A stretch of 64,000 nt of DNA from Xiphydria camelus (Eukaryota > Arthropoda > Insecta > Hymenoptera > Xiphydriidae). The notes below the pieces were generated by a model. It saw only the letters and a list, made by a program, of their open reading frames with translations. It made no database searches and was not told where the DNA came from. Positions 1-10,962 of the stretch are shown in pieces; the first letter of the stretch is position 1; each line of letters opens with the position of its first letter. The stretch lies in contig OY783196.1 in the NCBI GenBank assembly GCA_963678675.1, positions 13,882,138 through 13,946,137 on the forward strand, in the 5' to 3' direction. The position numbers and the translations under genes were made by a program.

Positions 1-100
1 CCCACGACGATTTTCGATTTGAGTCTTAATTATAAAATGTTACAAGTGGGTGACCACGTAATCATGTCCAAAGTAACCAAGTAGTCCATGTTAATCGTAA

Positions 101-854
101 CCAAGTTAAACGTCATTTTTTTATATGTGATAGAACAAAAAAAAAGTAGACTTTCATAAGAAAATTTTTTTCAAAAATGTTTCCTAACGGATACAGGGTG
201 TCAACATTTCGGAAAAAATGGTTTTCTCATCATAACTTCTAAACTACTTGATCGATTTTCATGAAATTTCGCACACAAACTAATGTAATATAGTTCTAAG
301 TAGTGATCAAATAATTTAAAGAAATTCTCCAGTGGCGTAGATACTGGGGGCCGGTACCCCCCTTTCCCCCTCCAAATCTTCGGCGCCACTGGATATTGCA
401 AAGAAAATTTAATTGTTGGATTCCCCGTTTAATTTAGAGAAAAAAATCACCCTTGCAAATGTTTGATTTATGGCTTCGTTTTTGAGATATTTATTTTAAT
501 TTATAGGGTTGCGAGCAGGCCAAAACGGTTGAACGTCATTAATTATGATATGCGCCGAAGATTGGGAGGGGGAAAGGGGGTACCGGCCCCCAGTATCTAC
601 ACACCACTGGAGAATTTCTTTAAATTATTTGTTCATTACTTAGAGCTGTATTACATTAGTCTGTGTGCGAAATGTCATGGAAATCGATCAAGTAGTTTAG
701 AAGTTATGATGAGAAAACCATTTTTTTCGAAACTTTGACACCCTGTATCTTTGTTAGGAAACATTTTTGAAAAAAATTTTCTTATAAAAGTCTACTTTTT
801 TCTTGTTCTATCACATATAAAAATATTGACGTTTAACCTGGTTCACCCTGTATA
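101..854. mobile_element. Foldback element with TACAGGGTG-type ends, first copy
   Basis: Two arms of about 300 bp are inverted copies of each other (about 101-415 and 540-854), separated by roughly 125 bp. Shared landmarks read in opposite directions are GTTAAACGTCA, the TATGTGATAGAACAA block, a G/C-rich GGGGGCCGGTACCCCC block and the CTTCGGCGCCACTGG block. The right end reads CACCCTGTATA. It has no coding capacity; the frames through the arms are simply repeat sequence. The same unit forms the palindrome at 5605-7446. It is a non-autonomous repeat whose mobilising transposase cannot be named from the sequence. Confidence 0.75.
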
Positions 855-1258
855 CAGGGTGTCCCAAGACTGATGGTAACAAATGAAATGGTGGATTCTG
901 AAGATAAAAATATGATAATTTTCCCCATGAACATATGTCCTAAAGTGCACCCCTTCCAAGCTACAGCCCTTTAAAGTTATCAAAGGAACTTGCATTATCA
1001 TGAATTCTGGTTGACAGGAAGTTAAGATTAAACCAAAATGATTAAGAGTTTGGGTTATTAAAACAAAAATAAACCAAAATGTTTGACTTGTTATCAACCA
1101 GAATTCAAGATAATGCAAGGTCCTTTGATGACTTTAAAGGGCTGTAGCTTGGAAGGGGTGTACTTTAGAATATATGTTCATGGGGAAAAATTATCATATA
1201 TTTATATCCACAATCCACCATTTCATTTTTTACCATCAGTCCTGGGACACCCTGTATA
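851..1258. mobile_element. Palindromic MITE, TATACAGGGTGTCCCA ends
   Basis: The element starts TATACAGGGTGTCCCA and ends in the reverse complement, TGGGACACCCTGTATA. The arms are about 170 bp and share AAATGGTGGATT, CTACAGCCCTTTAAAG and ATTCTGGTT blocks in opposite orientation. The unpaired centre is about 60 bp. It shares its first bases with the end of the preceding foldback, so the two abut or overlap by 4 bp. No coding content. Confidence 0.8.
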
Positions 1259-1261
1259 TTA

Positions 1262-1632
1262 GTCCGGTCAAAATAGACATTCACCCTTGCATCAATTCCC
1301 AAAAAGCTGAAAATTTACATGAACGTTAGAGATACCATTATAATAAAATTGTGAAAAGTCCCCATCGATCCCGTGTGTGTAAAAAATGTTATGCAAGGTC
1401 AAAGTTCGCAAAAATGGGTTTCTTGGATTTATTAGCGAAACGGTTAGTTTTAGGATAAAAATAGTTCAGACAAAAATTGTAGATCATGCAATTCTCTACA
1501 AAAATTGTCCTTACACTTTTTTCCCTAAGATTCACCATTTCTGAGAAAAAGCCATTCTAAAGTTGTATTCTCCATAATGTGCATGACTACGCTGCCTATG
1601 TACATCATTGGACGTATAATATAAGTAAAACT
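1262..1632. repeat. Dispersed repeat A, copy 1
   Basis: A block of about 370 bp starting TCCGGTCAAAATAGACATTC and containing CGATCCCGTGTGT, TGCGAACTTTGACC (as complement) and TTGTAGATCATGCAATTC. It recurs inverted at 7532-7917 and again, shorter, at 30235-30535. All three copies agree over most of their length. No convincing coding frame; the family is not recognised. Confidence 0.75.
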
Positions 1633-1633
1633 A

Positions 1634-2545
1634 CTGGGTTGGTGCATAATTATTGCGGTTTTTTTTGCGGCTTCTTTTTCTTTAAAAATTGGCATTTTGT
1701 TTATTTTTTTTCATTAAAATAATCTTCTCTATTTAGTTAATAAAATGCGTGTCGAAAATCATGTCTATATTCGACATACCGTGAGTGCACCGGTATCCGA
1801 CCGGGTATGGATATCCGTCCACCGAAGGTCGGTTATGGAAATATTTAATATTTAACATTTTTAAATGTTTAAAATTTATTAATTTGTTTCGATGCGTGGC
1901 GCTAACATCATGCTTTGAATGTATTTCGTTAGTAGAGTAGGTTAGGATTGGAAATCAGTAGTTCAGATGGATACGACAAAATGTAAGTAACAAACGTATT
2001 AAAATATGTTTAAATCGATGAATAATATATTGTAATATAAATTAAAATTATTGGATGTGCTGAAAAAGACATTTTATTATTGTAAAATTACGTTATTCGG
2101 TACCGGCGCAGAGCAAAAACAGACGGTCGAATACTGACCCTTTTGACCCTTCACTTAAAAATTTTATTATTTAATTATTATGAATCCCTTTTCAAATTTT
2201 TAAATTTTTAAATTTATTAAAAAGAGCGTCATTGTATTATATTTACTCTTCTTTCTATATTTGGCCATGGTAATTAAATATTACATTTCCCGCTAAAGAA
2301 AAATCTTACATGGACGAATACCGGTGCACTCACATTATGCTCTACCACTTCGAGAAAGAATGGAAGGCGGTACAGTCATTTCACGATCTCAACGAACTTT
2401 TCGGCGAGGGAACAATCAGCAAAAGCCAAATTGAAAGATAGTTCAAAAAGTTCAAATCGGGCGATACAAACCTTACAGATGACGAAGGAAGAGGTCAACC
2501 ATCTGATTTCGACGACCAGGCACTTTTGGCAGCCGTGGAAGAAGA
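1634..2545 (+). pseudogene. Mariner element, 5' part with interrupted transposase
   Basis: The left end is a mariner-type terminus (CTGGGTTGGTGCATAATTAT) preceded by TA. After the terminal region and a 553-bp insertion, 2338-2545 translates as the N-terminal part of a mariner transposase: MLYHFEKEWKA, then a helix-turn-helix region (NELFGEGTISKSQIER), a TAG stop, then FKKFKSGDTNLTDDEGRGQP and ALLAAVEEDD. Mariner transposases normally have about 345 residues; only the N-terminal quarter is present, and the catalytic DD34D domain is absent because the copy runs into an inverted mariner fragment. Non-functional. Confidence 0.85.
1781..2333. mobile_element. 553-bp TIR element inserted in mariner
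   Basis: Terminal inverted repeats GTGAGTGCACCGGTAT (1781-1796) and ATACCGGTGCACTCAC (2318-2333) bound an AT-rich non-coding insert. Comparison with the inverted mariner copy at 2546-3103, which lacks this stretch between its ATCATGTC and ATTATGCTC segments, shows it is an insertion into the mariner 5' region. The target duplication is not clear. Superfamily unknown. Confidence 0.75.
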
Positions 2546-3103
2546 CGACGTTTTTGAAAAGAAGCCACGATTCATCTCCAGTGACGAGTTCTTCAGGAAG
2601 GGTGCTTGTTCGTTTCGCTGCATCAGCTCAGTGAAAATTCGTACACTCTTTCGGCTTTGTTATGGTCGAAGAGTTCGTGGGGAACTCATACAGCCAATTT
2701 CCATACTTTTCCGAGCTTTTTGAGACGACGAACAATGGTCGAATGGTCCACTTCAAAGTCGTCACCCAGCATTCGTATTGTCAAGCTTTCGTCTTCTTCC
2801 ACGGCTGCGAAAAGTACCTGGTCGTTGAAATTAGATGGTCGACCTCTTCCTTTTTCATCAGTAATGTTTGTATCGCCCGGTTTGAACTTTTTGAACCATC
2901 TTTCAACTTGGCTTTTGCTGATTGTTCCCTCGCCGAAAAGTTCGTTGAGATCGCGAAATGACTGTGCCGCCTTCCATCTTTCTCGAAGTGGTAGAGCATA
3001 ATATGATGAATATGGACATGATTTTCGACACGAATTTTATTAATTAAATAGAGAAGATTATTTTTTGTCACTCAGTGCCAAATACTAGGTTTTACGCACC
3101 AAT
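2546..3103 (-). pseudogene. Second mariner copy, inverted, 5' part
   Basis: Read on the minus strand from the terminus near 3103, this repeats the same mariner 5' region (ATCATGTCC, ATTATGCTCTACCACTTCGAG). It continues further into the protein: AAVEEDESLTIRMLGDDFEV, DHSTIVRRLKKLGKVWK, VPHELFDHNKAE and then GDESWLLF, which carries the first catalytic Asp region of a mariner transposase. Stops and frameshifts break it. It ends head to head with the plus-strand copy near 2546. Confidence 0.8.
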
Positions 3104-3307
3104 GTGTGAAAGGTTGCGCAGTGCATGAAAATAACCTGCGCAGTGCGTAAAATAGCCTCACAGTGCGTGAAATAAAAGTGGCACACTCGAGATGATATCA
3201 CTGCGATTATTACTTGAAGTTGGCAGTCAGTCTGTCCAACGCCACGCATTCGCAGCACAACTCTACGCAGCTGACGCAAAGCCAGAACGGCCAGAACCTA
3301 ACCTAAC

Positions 3308-3574
3308 TTAACCCATTCACTGCCGCTGTCGCTTATAAGCATCAGCGGATGAGTTGCGCGGGTGCCGCTGTCGCATTACAATTAGACTTGAACTGGGCAC
3401 TGCGGTTACATGTGTATGTTTAGGCTGGCACTTGAGTAAAGGTACTTTGACGTAAACGTGCACGTGGTTCGGAATTTTGACGATTTTTATATATTTTGTT
3501 AATGTTAGAATTATTAACTTGAAGTTGGCATGGGGCAAAATGTATCTAAATTAGAGCGGCAGTGAATGTGTTAA
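3308..3574. mobile_element. piggyBac-type MITE flanked by TTAA
   Basis: TTAA at 3308-3311 and 3571-3574 flank inverted ends CCCATTCACTGCCGCT and AGCGGCAGTGAATGTG (14 of 16 matches). TTAA target duplications with a C/T-rich terminal run are typical of piggyBac-group elements. About 267 bp, no coding content. Confidence 0.8.
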
Positions 3575-4407
3575 AGTTCTTTGTTTGTTTATTTATTTCT
3601 TTTTACTTTAAAAAATACTTTTGTGTAATATGGGGGGGGGCCTCCGCCCCCCAACCCCCCGTCAACCCCCCCGCCAACCACCCGCCCCGAACCCTGTCAA
3701 CCTCGTATTTGACATTTACAAGGGAAGTTAGGGAACCCGAAAATTCAGAAAATTCCGCCATTCCGTATGCAAGTAGAGTAGTTCAAGTGTAATACAAAAA
3801 TACATTTCATTGGTGCGGAATTCCAGTTTTAAGGGGTGAAATCATCCCTTGAAAAAAATGCAGATTTTCCTTCTTCACGGAATAACTCCCGAACGGTGAA
3901 AGATAAGGGAAAAAAGTTGAAATAAAAGTTTTATGGGTTTTTCCAATCTATAAAACTGGGGCAAAAACATTCTGGAAAAAATTTTTAGTTACCCCTACCA
4001 CCGACCCATAAAATTGGATTTTTGGATTTCTTTAGTCTATGTAAAAATACCTCTTAATATAACCTCTTTCCATACATCTGCAGTCTATTATGTATCCTTT
4101 TTTTTTAATTTAGAAAATCTCGAACTTTAAGGCCGTTTTGACTTAAACAGTGAAACGGTCTTATGAAACAATATCTACATTTTTATTTACATACATTTCA
4201 TGCAGTTTTTAATTATTTTAGCAAAACACGTACTTACAATTACATGAAGAATGAAACTTATTGAAATGAATCAATGACATGTATTTTTCAAACTACACAA
4301 ATAAGATATCGTATGAACCTCAATGATAACGTTGAACGACGCAGGATCTATGTTGACATTGACGCCGATAACGTTTTGCATAATAGGAATGTATTTGACT
4401 CGTGACT
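3575..4407. other. No gene seen; G/C-rich tract and AT-rich repeat-like DNA
   Basis: Contains an unusual C- and G-rich tract at about 3631-3700 (runs of 6-8 C or G). The rest is AT-rich sequence of dispersed-repeat character. No frame with recognisable protein features. Confidence 0.6.
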
Positions 4408-4605
4408 ATAAGGCCCGCTGTACACATCCGACTTTTAAACGCTGCGGCGCCGGAATTGCGGTCGGCGATACCATAGATAGAATGTGTGGCGCTGCACACA
4501 TACCTTCGGTGACGTGCCACAATCTATCTATGGTATCGCCGCTGCAATTCCGGCGCTGCAGCTGCACCGCATGTTTAAAAATCGGATGTGTGCACCAGGC
4601 CTTAT
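4408..4605. mobile_element. Palindromic MITE, AAGGCC ends
   Basis: Ends TAAGGCCCGCTGTACACATC and GATGTGTGCACCAGGCCTTA are inverted. The arms continue through CGGAATTGCGG and the perfectly inverted GATACCATAGATAG / CTATCTATGGTATC. About 197 bp; the apparent translations on both strands are symmetric shadows of the palindrome. Confidence 0.8.
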
Positions 4606-4889
4606 CACTGCATGCTGGTGAGATATCCCTTGATCATTCGTTAAAAATCTTATATAAGTACGTTTTATGATTATTATATTTATAATATACATACATATAG
4701 CTTATCCGCAGTTACATTAATCACACACACACACACAAATTATGACATAAATAAACGAGTTTATTCATTCATTCATTCAATGAATCCTGATAAACAAAAT
4801 ATTTGTATCTATTGTACATATTTTATTAATGGATTCTACATTAAAACAGTTGTAATGGTAGAAAACGGCAAATACACTAAAATTACGGA
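4606..4889. repeat. AT-rich spacer with short microsatellites
   Basis: Contains an (AC)n run near 4722-4736 and an (ATTC)n run near 4760-4778. No gene seen. Confidence 0.6.
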
Positions 4890-5705
4890 TTATAATTTGT
4901 ACAGTAGTGATATTGTTCATAGAAATGTTCAAAACAGAAATACTCGGCACACCATGCACAGCGTATGAAAGCAACTTCTCCACAAATACTACATCTGGGT
5001 ATGTGCTTTACACTCCTAAAGTAACAAAAATCTACAGGGTTTTGAAATTCACCGGGATGCGTTTCTAGATATCCGCTTTTAAACCAAGCATATCGGAAAA
5101 GATTTTTTAATCTAGGCGACGAAAGGTGGTTGTGTGTTAATGTGATTGCAATTTATTTATTTCATTGCGCGAGTTCAAATTAATATCTTTCTCTTGAAGA
5201 AGTACATTATCAGAAAATGTTCGAACGAAATTCTTCCAAATCAGGAATCCAAATACATCTAAAGGTTGAATAATGCCAGTCGTTTTTTTCGGAATCATTG
5301 AAAACTGTATTTCTTTGTCTTGTGGGATCAACGTCTCTAGCTGACTCGAACAATGTCCCGTCCATGAGTCGAGTAGTAGCATGCTTTTATGGAATACACC
5401 TGGATGAACCAAGTTTTAAAATGTTCAGACGTAAGTTTACCTGATTTTGAAGCTTGAATGTAAATTTTAGCTGGACAAAATAGAGATTCTTCCACCCTTG
5501 CGCCAAATGTTCCTGTAGACTCCTTCAAAACTATGTACAGTGGTGAAACAAGACGTCTACTTGCCGAAATGATAGGCATTATAGTATAGCTGTGTGTCGT
5601 AGATGATACCGATTGGACCGTTGCTTCTACCGTTTTTACTCCTAATTTTGCCAATGTTCGCCCTGAATGTACTTCGAGGTTGAAGCCACTCTCATCTGCG
5701 TTATA
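4890..5705 (-). pseudogene. pogo/Tigger-like (DDE_1) transposase fragment
   Basis: The minus strand encodes the catalytic half of a pogo-type transposase of the CENP-B/jerky-like DDE_1 family. Three acidic catalytic positions are visible in order: NADESGFNLEVHSGRTL, then LLLDSWTGH, then GIIQPLDVFGF. The usual SATTHSYT-type motif and ASKSGKLTSEHFKTWF follow the first. A frameshift separates the first and second Asp regions. Further frameshifts and a stop precede a cysteine-rich C-terminus (CSICGEV..RCAWCAEYFCFEHF) that looks metal-binding. The N-terminal DNA-binding part is missing: at about 5705 the gene is cut by the foldback repeat of the palindrome. Certainly inactive. Confidence 0.85.
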
Positions 5706-7446
5706 CAGGGTGGACCAGGTTAAACGTAATTTTTTTGATATGTGATAGAACAACAACAAAAAAGTAGACTTTCATAAGAAAATTTTTTTCAAAAATGTTT
5801 CCTAACAAAGATACAGGGTGTCAAAGTTTCGAAAAAATGGTTTTCTCATCATAACTTCTAAACTACTTGATCGATTTCCATGAAATTTCACACACAGGCT
5901 AATGTAGAACAGCTCTAAGCAATAATTATATAATTTTTAAAAATTCTCCAGTGGCGTAGATACTAGGGGCCGGTACCCCCCTTTCCCCCTCCCAATCTTC
6001 GGCGCCACTGGATATTTTGCAAAGAAAATTTAATTATTGGATTCCCCGTTTAATTTAGAGAAAAAAATCACCCTTGCAAATTTTTGATTTATGGCTTCGT
6101 TTTTGAGATATTTATTTTAATTTATAGGGTTGCGAGCAGGCCAAAGCTAGGTTGAACTCCATTAATTGTGATATGTGATAGAGCAACCAAAAAAAATAGA
6201 TTCTCATGAGAAAATTTTTTTCAAAAATGTTTCCTAACAAAGATATAGGGTGTTAAAGTTTCGAAAAAAAAAATGGTTTTCTCATCATAACTTCTAAACT
6301 ACTTGATCGATTTCCATGAAATTTCGCACACATGCTAATGTCGTACAGCTCTAAGTAACAATTAAATAATTTTAAAAAATTTTCCAGTGGCGTAGATACT
6401 CGGGGCCGGTACCCCCTTTCCCCCTTCCCAATCTTCGGCGCAACTGGATATTTTGCAAAGAAAATTTAATTATTGGATTCCCCGTTTAATTTAAAGAAAA
6501 AAATCAACCTTGCAAATTTTTGATTTGTGACTTCGTTTTTGATATTTTTTCCTTTAAATTAAACGGGGAATCCAATAATTAAATTTTCTTTGCAAAATAT
6601 CCAGTGGCGCCGAAGATTGGGAAGGGGGAAAGGGGGGTACTGGCCTCCAGTATCTACGCCACTGGATAATTTTTTAAAATTATTTAATTATTACTTAGAG
6701 CTGTACGACATTAGCCTGTGTGCAAAATTTCATGGAAATCGATCCAGTGGCTTAGAAGTTATGATGAGACAACCATTTTTTTTCGAAACTTTGACACCCT
6801 ATATATTTGTTAGGAAACATTTCTGAAAAAAATTTTCTCATAAGAATCTATTTTTTTTGGTTGCTCTATCACATATCACAATTAATGGAGTTCAACCTAG
6901 CTTTGGCCTGCTCGCAACCCTATAAATTAAAATAAATATCTCAAAAACGAAGCCATGAATCAAAAATTTGCAAGGGTGATTTTTTCCTCTAAATTAAACG
7001 GGAAATCCAATGATTAAATTTTCTTTGCAAAATATCCAGTGGCGCCGAAGATTGGGAGGGGGAAAGGGGGGTACCGGCCCCTAGTATCTACGCCACTGGA
7101 GAATTTTTAAAAATTATATAATTATTGCTTAGAGCTGTTCTACATTAGCCTGTGTGTGAAATTTCATGGAAATCGATCAAGTAGTTTAGAAGTTATGATG
7201 AGAAAACCATTTTTTTTCGAAACTTTGACACCCTGTATCTTTGTTAGGAAACATTTTTGAAAAAAATTTTCTTATGAAAGTCTACTTTTTTGTTGTTGTT
7301 CTATCACATATCAAAAAAAATTACGTTTAACCTGGTCCACCCTGTATAACGCAGATGAGAGTGGCTTCAACCTCGAAGTACATTCAGGGCGAACATTGGC
7401 AAAATTAGGAGTAAAAACGGTAGAAGCAACGGTCCAATCGGTATCC
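5605..7446. repeat. 1.84-kb near-perfect palindrome
   Basis: The arms run about 5605-6505 and 6545-7446. Each arm holds, from outside in, about 100 bp of pogo transposase sequence (the NADESGF region), a foldback unit starting TACAGGGTGGACC, and a second, related unit. The central unpaired stretch is only about 40 bp near 6505-6545. Because flanking pogo DNA is included symmetrically, this is an inverted duplication of a locus and not a single simple insertion. Confidence 0.85.
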
Positions 7447-7531
7447 AGAGTCGATCGACTCTGTCGACTCAGTAAGGACGCGCCTTTAGAATTATCATTC
7501 AATATTAATGTATTAGTCACGCAGACTAATA

Positions 7532-7917
7532 GTTTTACTTATATTATACGTCAAATGATGTACATAGGCAGCGTAGTCACGCATATTATGGAGAATACAA
7601 CTTTAGAATGGCTTTTTCTCAGAAATGGTGAATCTTAGGAAAAAAGTGTAAGGACAATTTTTGTAGAGAATTACATGATCTACAATTTTTGTTGGAACTA
7701 TTTTTATCATGAAACACACTAACCGTTTCGCTAATAAATCCAAAAAACCCATTTTTGCGAACTTTGACCTTGCATAAAATTTTTTGCATACACGGGATCG
7801 ATGGGGACTTTTCACAATTTCATTATAATTGCATTCCTAACGTTCATGTAAATTTTCAGCTTCTTGGGAATATTTATGAAAGGGTACCCCTATTTTTTAG
7901 GCTAACTTGACTGGACT
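7532..7917. repeat. Dispersed repeat A, copy 2 (inverted)
   Basis: Reverse-orientation copy of the repeat at 1262-1632, sharing GCAGCGTAGTCA, GGAGAATACAACTTTAGAATG and CGATCGATGGGGACTTTTCA-type blocks. It ends directly beside the THAP transposon that starts at 7939. Confidence 0.75.
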
Positions 7918-8108
7918 ATATAGGTATGGTATCTATACCGTATGTCCGAGCCCAAATCGCTCAAGCGCCGATACCTATGGTCGATACCTTGAAATTTGAC
8001 TTCGGCAGTGTTTGCCGACGGTCGAGAATTTGATAGAGTTGGCTTGAGAAGAGTGCGCTGTGTGTGCTGCGTGAGAGCGAAAAGTGTCAAACGTCTGATT
8101 TCTCGATA

Positions 8109-8313
8109 GCTGTCAATTCGGGAGATCAAAGTGTTTCGTCTACCATATGTCGCACGGAAAACCGATCAGGTGGGGGCCGTCTGAATTTGAACTCGGCACT
8201 GCTTGGACGATGCTCGATTGATTCATTAAGAAATTCAGAAGGCCCCCACCTGATCGGTTTTCCGTACGACATATGGCATTATTCACAATACTTCGATCTC
8301 TTGAATTGACAGC
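8109..8313. mobile_element. TA-flanked palindromic MITE nested in the left TIR
   Basis: Bounded by TA at 8107-8108 and 8314-8315, with ends GCTGTCAATTC and GAATTGACAGC. The arms continue through GGAAAACCGATCAGGTGGGGGCC and its complement. The uninterrupted right arm of the host transposon (near 10007-10020) shows the empty site, with only TA between CTCGA and CAGTGCTCCC. A TA duplication suggests Tc1/mariner-type mobilisation. Confidence 0.85.
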
Positions 8314-8673
8314 TACAGTGCTCCCTGGCTAATTCGCTCCCTACGCAATCAGGAATATGCATGAAATTTTGATATGCATGAAATACAGCAGATATAATAG
8401 TTAAAGTTATTCAAAACACAGTACTAATAGTAAAAAGTGGATAAGAAAAACTCCTACCCCAAAAACATTACTTTAAAAGTAGCATGGCCACGCCTCCCAG
8501 TGACGTATTTCAAAACACTCCGTTGTGGGAGGCGCTGGCTTGTGACGTCACTATGCACGAAACCGGCCCGCCAGTGCACCTTCTAGCATGTTTCTCAATG
8601 CCTTGCGTATCGGAAGAGTACAAGTGAAATGGAAGTTTGTTTATTTTTTGTGACTATTTTTGTTTGACGTTTG

Positions 8674-8800
8674 ATAGTAGAATGTCGAAGAAGGAAGGAA
8701 GGAAGAAGGATTTATAAATATTGTATAGTGCCGAGATGTACAAACACATCTGTGGCAACACCGGAAGAAATATTCTTTTCCGTTCCAAAAAATCAGGATA
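8674..8800 (+). pseudogene. THAP zinc-finger fragment
   Basis: The frame through 8714-8800 reads YKYCIVPRCTNT, then EEIFFSVPKNQDIRK. This matches the start of a THAP domain: C-x3-C, then the FxxVPxN region, then the Arg/Lys-rich part before the conserved Trp. An ATG at about 8681 (MSKKEGRKKD) would lead into it after a one-base shift. The later C and H ligands and the Trp are missing because the sequence turns into a GA repeat at about 8805. In the family this domain binds the transposon ends. Non-functional here, but it indicates the element once coded a THAP transposase on the plus strand. Confidence 0.7.
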
Positions 8801-9351
8801 TTCGGAAGAGAGAGAGAGAGAGAGAAGTGGTGTACGGCAATAAAGAGGGATAAGAAAAAGAACAACATAGTTGAAAAACAGCAGAGTACTTATAAAAATT
8901 TTAAGTACTTATAACAACTAAGTAGTATCTATTGAATGAAATAATACCACTTATAAATATCTAATACCAATCATATATTAAAAACAAATATTATTGTAAA
9001 CAACTACATAAAGATCTACGAAAAATCACCGTTATACTGTTCTTCTATCTTTAAAAATAACCGAAATATAAGGCCATGAAGGAAATGGCAAAAAATGAAA
9101 AACACCCTGTATCTCAATACTGGATCTAGTTAGCCGTGAGATTTTGACAGCATTAAATTTTTTTCAAAATCGGCCCCGAGGATGTGTAACTGGATTTTTT
9201 CTATAACGTTTTTCCCAAAACTCCGTAGGTACATCGAAAAGGCGACACCGTGTATATTTACAAATTATATATAGGCAGCTGCCTAGACTGCTATTTATTT
9301 TATTTTGAGGTATACAATCTGACTTATTCATACCGTATCTTTAAATCTTAC

Positions 9352-9470
9352 CTTATATTTCGCGTTTCTGCTCCAATGAAATCTGGGTTTGATCCAAGAA
9401 AAGCGAACACTGACAAAGCATCGATTTGCGGCAAATTGTCAGATTTCCCTTGTACAAATCCACTGTCCAT
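9352..9470 (-). CDS. First coding exon of a SWIM/YqaJ-type transposon protein
   Basis: On the minus strand an ATG at 9470 opens MDSGFVQGKSDNLPQIDALS, then VFAFLGSNPDFIGAETRNI, and ends at a consensus donor (AAG|GTAAGA at 9351). The 'LPxIDxxxxxxFxxSNPDFxxAExR' pattern is, from memory, how the multicopy insect proteins with a SWIM finger and YqaJ nuclease domain begin; a relative of the downstream part lies at 22047-23733. The remaining exons are not present in this deleted element. The exon faces the THAP fragment, so the two genes were convergent. Confidence 0.5.
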
Positions 9471-10173
9471 TTTCACAGCACAACACAAGCTTCGTACTCG
9501 AAACAGTTAAACAGTCCTCAAAACGAAAAACTATAACACACGTTTACGGTTCTGCAGACGCCGTCAACACGAATGCGATATCCGAGAGTGCATAGTGACG
9601 TCACGGCCCGGCGTGCCGCTCGACCGGCCGTTTCAAGTGGGCGGAGCTTAGCGCAAAGTTTATTAATCTCCTACGGCTTAATTTCGCGTCAGAAACAAAA
9701 ATAAAAAAACACGTCCCAACTTTTTTTACGTGTTGAATCCATTTTTAATGTAAAAAAAATAGGTGCATATTCCTGATTCGCCGCGTGGAGGAAGTGATGT
9801 CCCCCACTTGACTCGTGACGTCATGCGCTAGTTAATGCGCCGGCGGGGCCGGTCGGTGTTTTTGTTTTCAGTGATATGGCGATCCATCTCGCATACTCCT
9901 GCTCTCTCTGTCTCAGCCACGCCTCTTGCGAGCATAGTGGGAGCCCTGTCGAATTCAGCAATTCTTAAAATTCTCGGTCCCACTACGGGCGAATTAGCCA
10001 GGGAGCACTGTATCGAGAAATCAGACGTTTTACACTTTTCGCTCACGCAGCGCACTCTTCTAAAGCCAACTTTAACTATCAAAGACTCGACCGTCGGCAA
10101 ACACTGCCGCAGTCAAATTTCAAGTTATCGGCCATAGGTATCGGCGCTTGAGCGGTTTGGGCTCGGACATACG

Positions 10174-10802
10174 ATAGACAATCGCTTTCGTGAATATTAA
10201 CTTATTGTTAGAAATGATCTTTTTTTTTTATATGAAACATTACTCCGTTTTATGGATGGAAAATTGAGATACGACATTTTAGTAAAGCATAAACAATTTA
10301 CGGTATTAATATCTACAGATAAATCAATTAGGTATATGATTTATAAAATAAAACAGACGTACAACGATTTTCATTCATTCATATCATTCACTATTGTAGA
10401 GAATTTATCACTAAAAATTATTATGAAATTGATGTAACCGTAGGAAATTATGTTAACAACCAAATAAAACAATGACTCATTATTTAATAATAAATAACTA
10501 ATGAATAAAAATTATAAACTTAAAAATTTGTCTTATGCATTAATTTACTATCGCAGAACGAAGTGGCAACGTCTAAACTCTAGCTACTCAAAAAACCAGG
10601 CCGCTTACGCGTATTTAGAATGAAACATAGTAGTTCCAAAGTTATAGGTTAATTTGGTCCACATAGTTCGTGGGGGATTAATAAAATGGTACTTGGAGAA
10701 GGTTTAACATTTTTAATCAAACTACGGTCATAAATTTACTTATATTTCTTACTTCTTTTTTATCTAACGCGGACGTTAATTTTGTTCAGTTTTACATTTC
10801 GC
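10174..10802. other. No gene seen
   Basis: AT-rich DNA without a recognisable coding region or repeat structure. Confidence 0.6.
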
Positions 10803-10873
10803 GGGTGCACGAGCAATATCTCCTATCTCGAATGACCAAAACATTCGAGATAGGAGATATTGCTCGTGCACCC
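10803..10873. repeat. Perfect 32-bp inverted repeat with 7-nt loop
   Basis: Left arm 10803-10834 starts GGGTGCACGAGCAATATC. The right arm 10842-10873 is its exact reverse complement, and the loop is ACCAAAA. No larger element ends are visible around it. Confidence 0.9.
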
Positions 10874-10962
10874 TCGATTTGTTAGTCAATCTGTTTTTAT
10901 CCTTTTAACTTAATAAATGTAGTATTCATAATCACCTGTTACACCATTGCTTTACAGGATAC

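Larger units (their letters stand above)
7939..10173. mobile_element. THAP-type DNA transposon with long TIRs, internally deleted
   Basis: Inverted ends CGTATGTCCGAGCCCAAA (7939) and TTTGGGCTCGGACATACG (10156-10173) begin arms that stay similar for about 200 bp or more, through CAAGCGCCGATACCTATGG, GGCAGTGTTTGCCGACGGTC, CTGATTTCTCGATA, GTGCTCCCTGGCTAATTCGC and AATCAGGAATATGCA. Inside are a THAP-domain fragment reading right (8674-8800) and a spliced first exon reading left (9352-9470). Both are short remnants, so this copy is non-autonomous. THAP domains are DNA-binding modules of P-, Kolobok- and ISL2EU-type transposases; which superfamily this is cannot be settled, since the palindromic end makes the target duplication ambiguous. 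Confidence 0.75.

Noticed and set aside
463..738. Similar proteins from 463-738 and 6590-6826
   Set aside because: Both are translations of the same foldback repeat arm; no start context, splice sites or domain.
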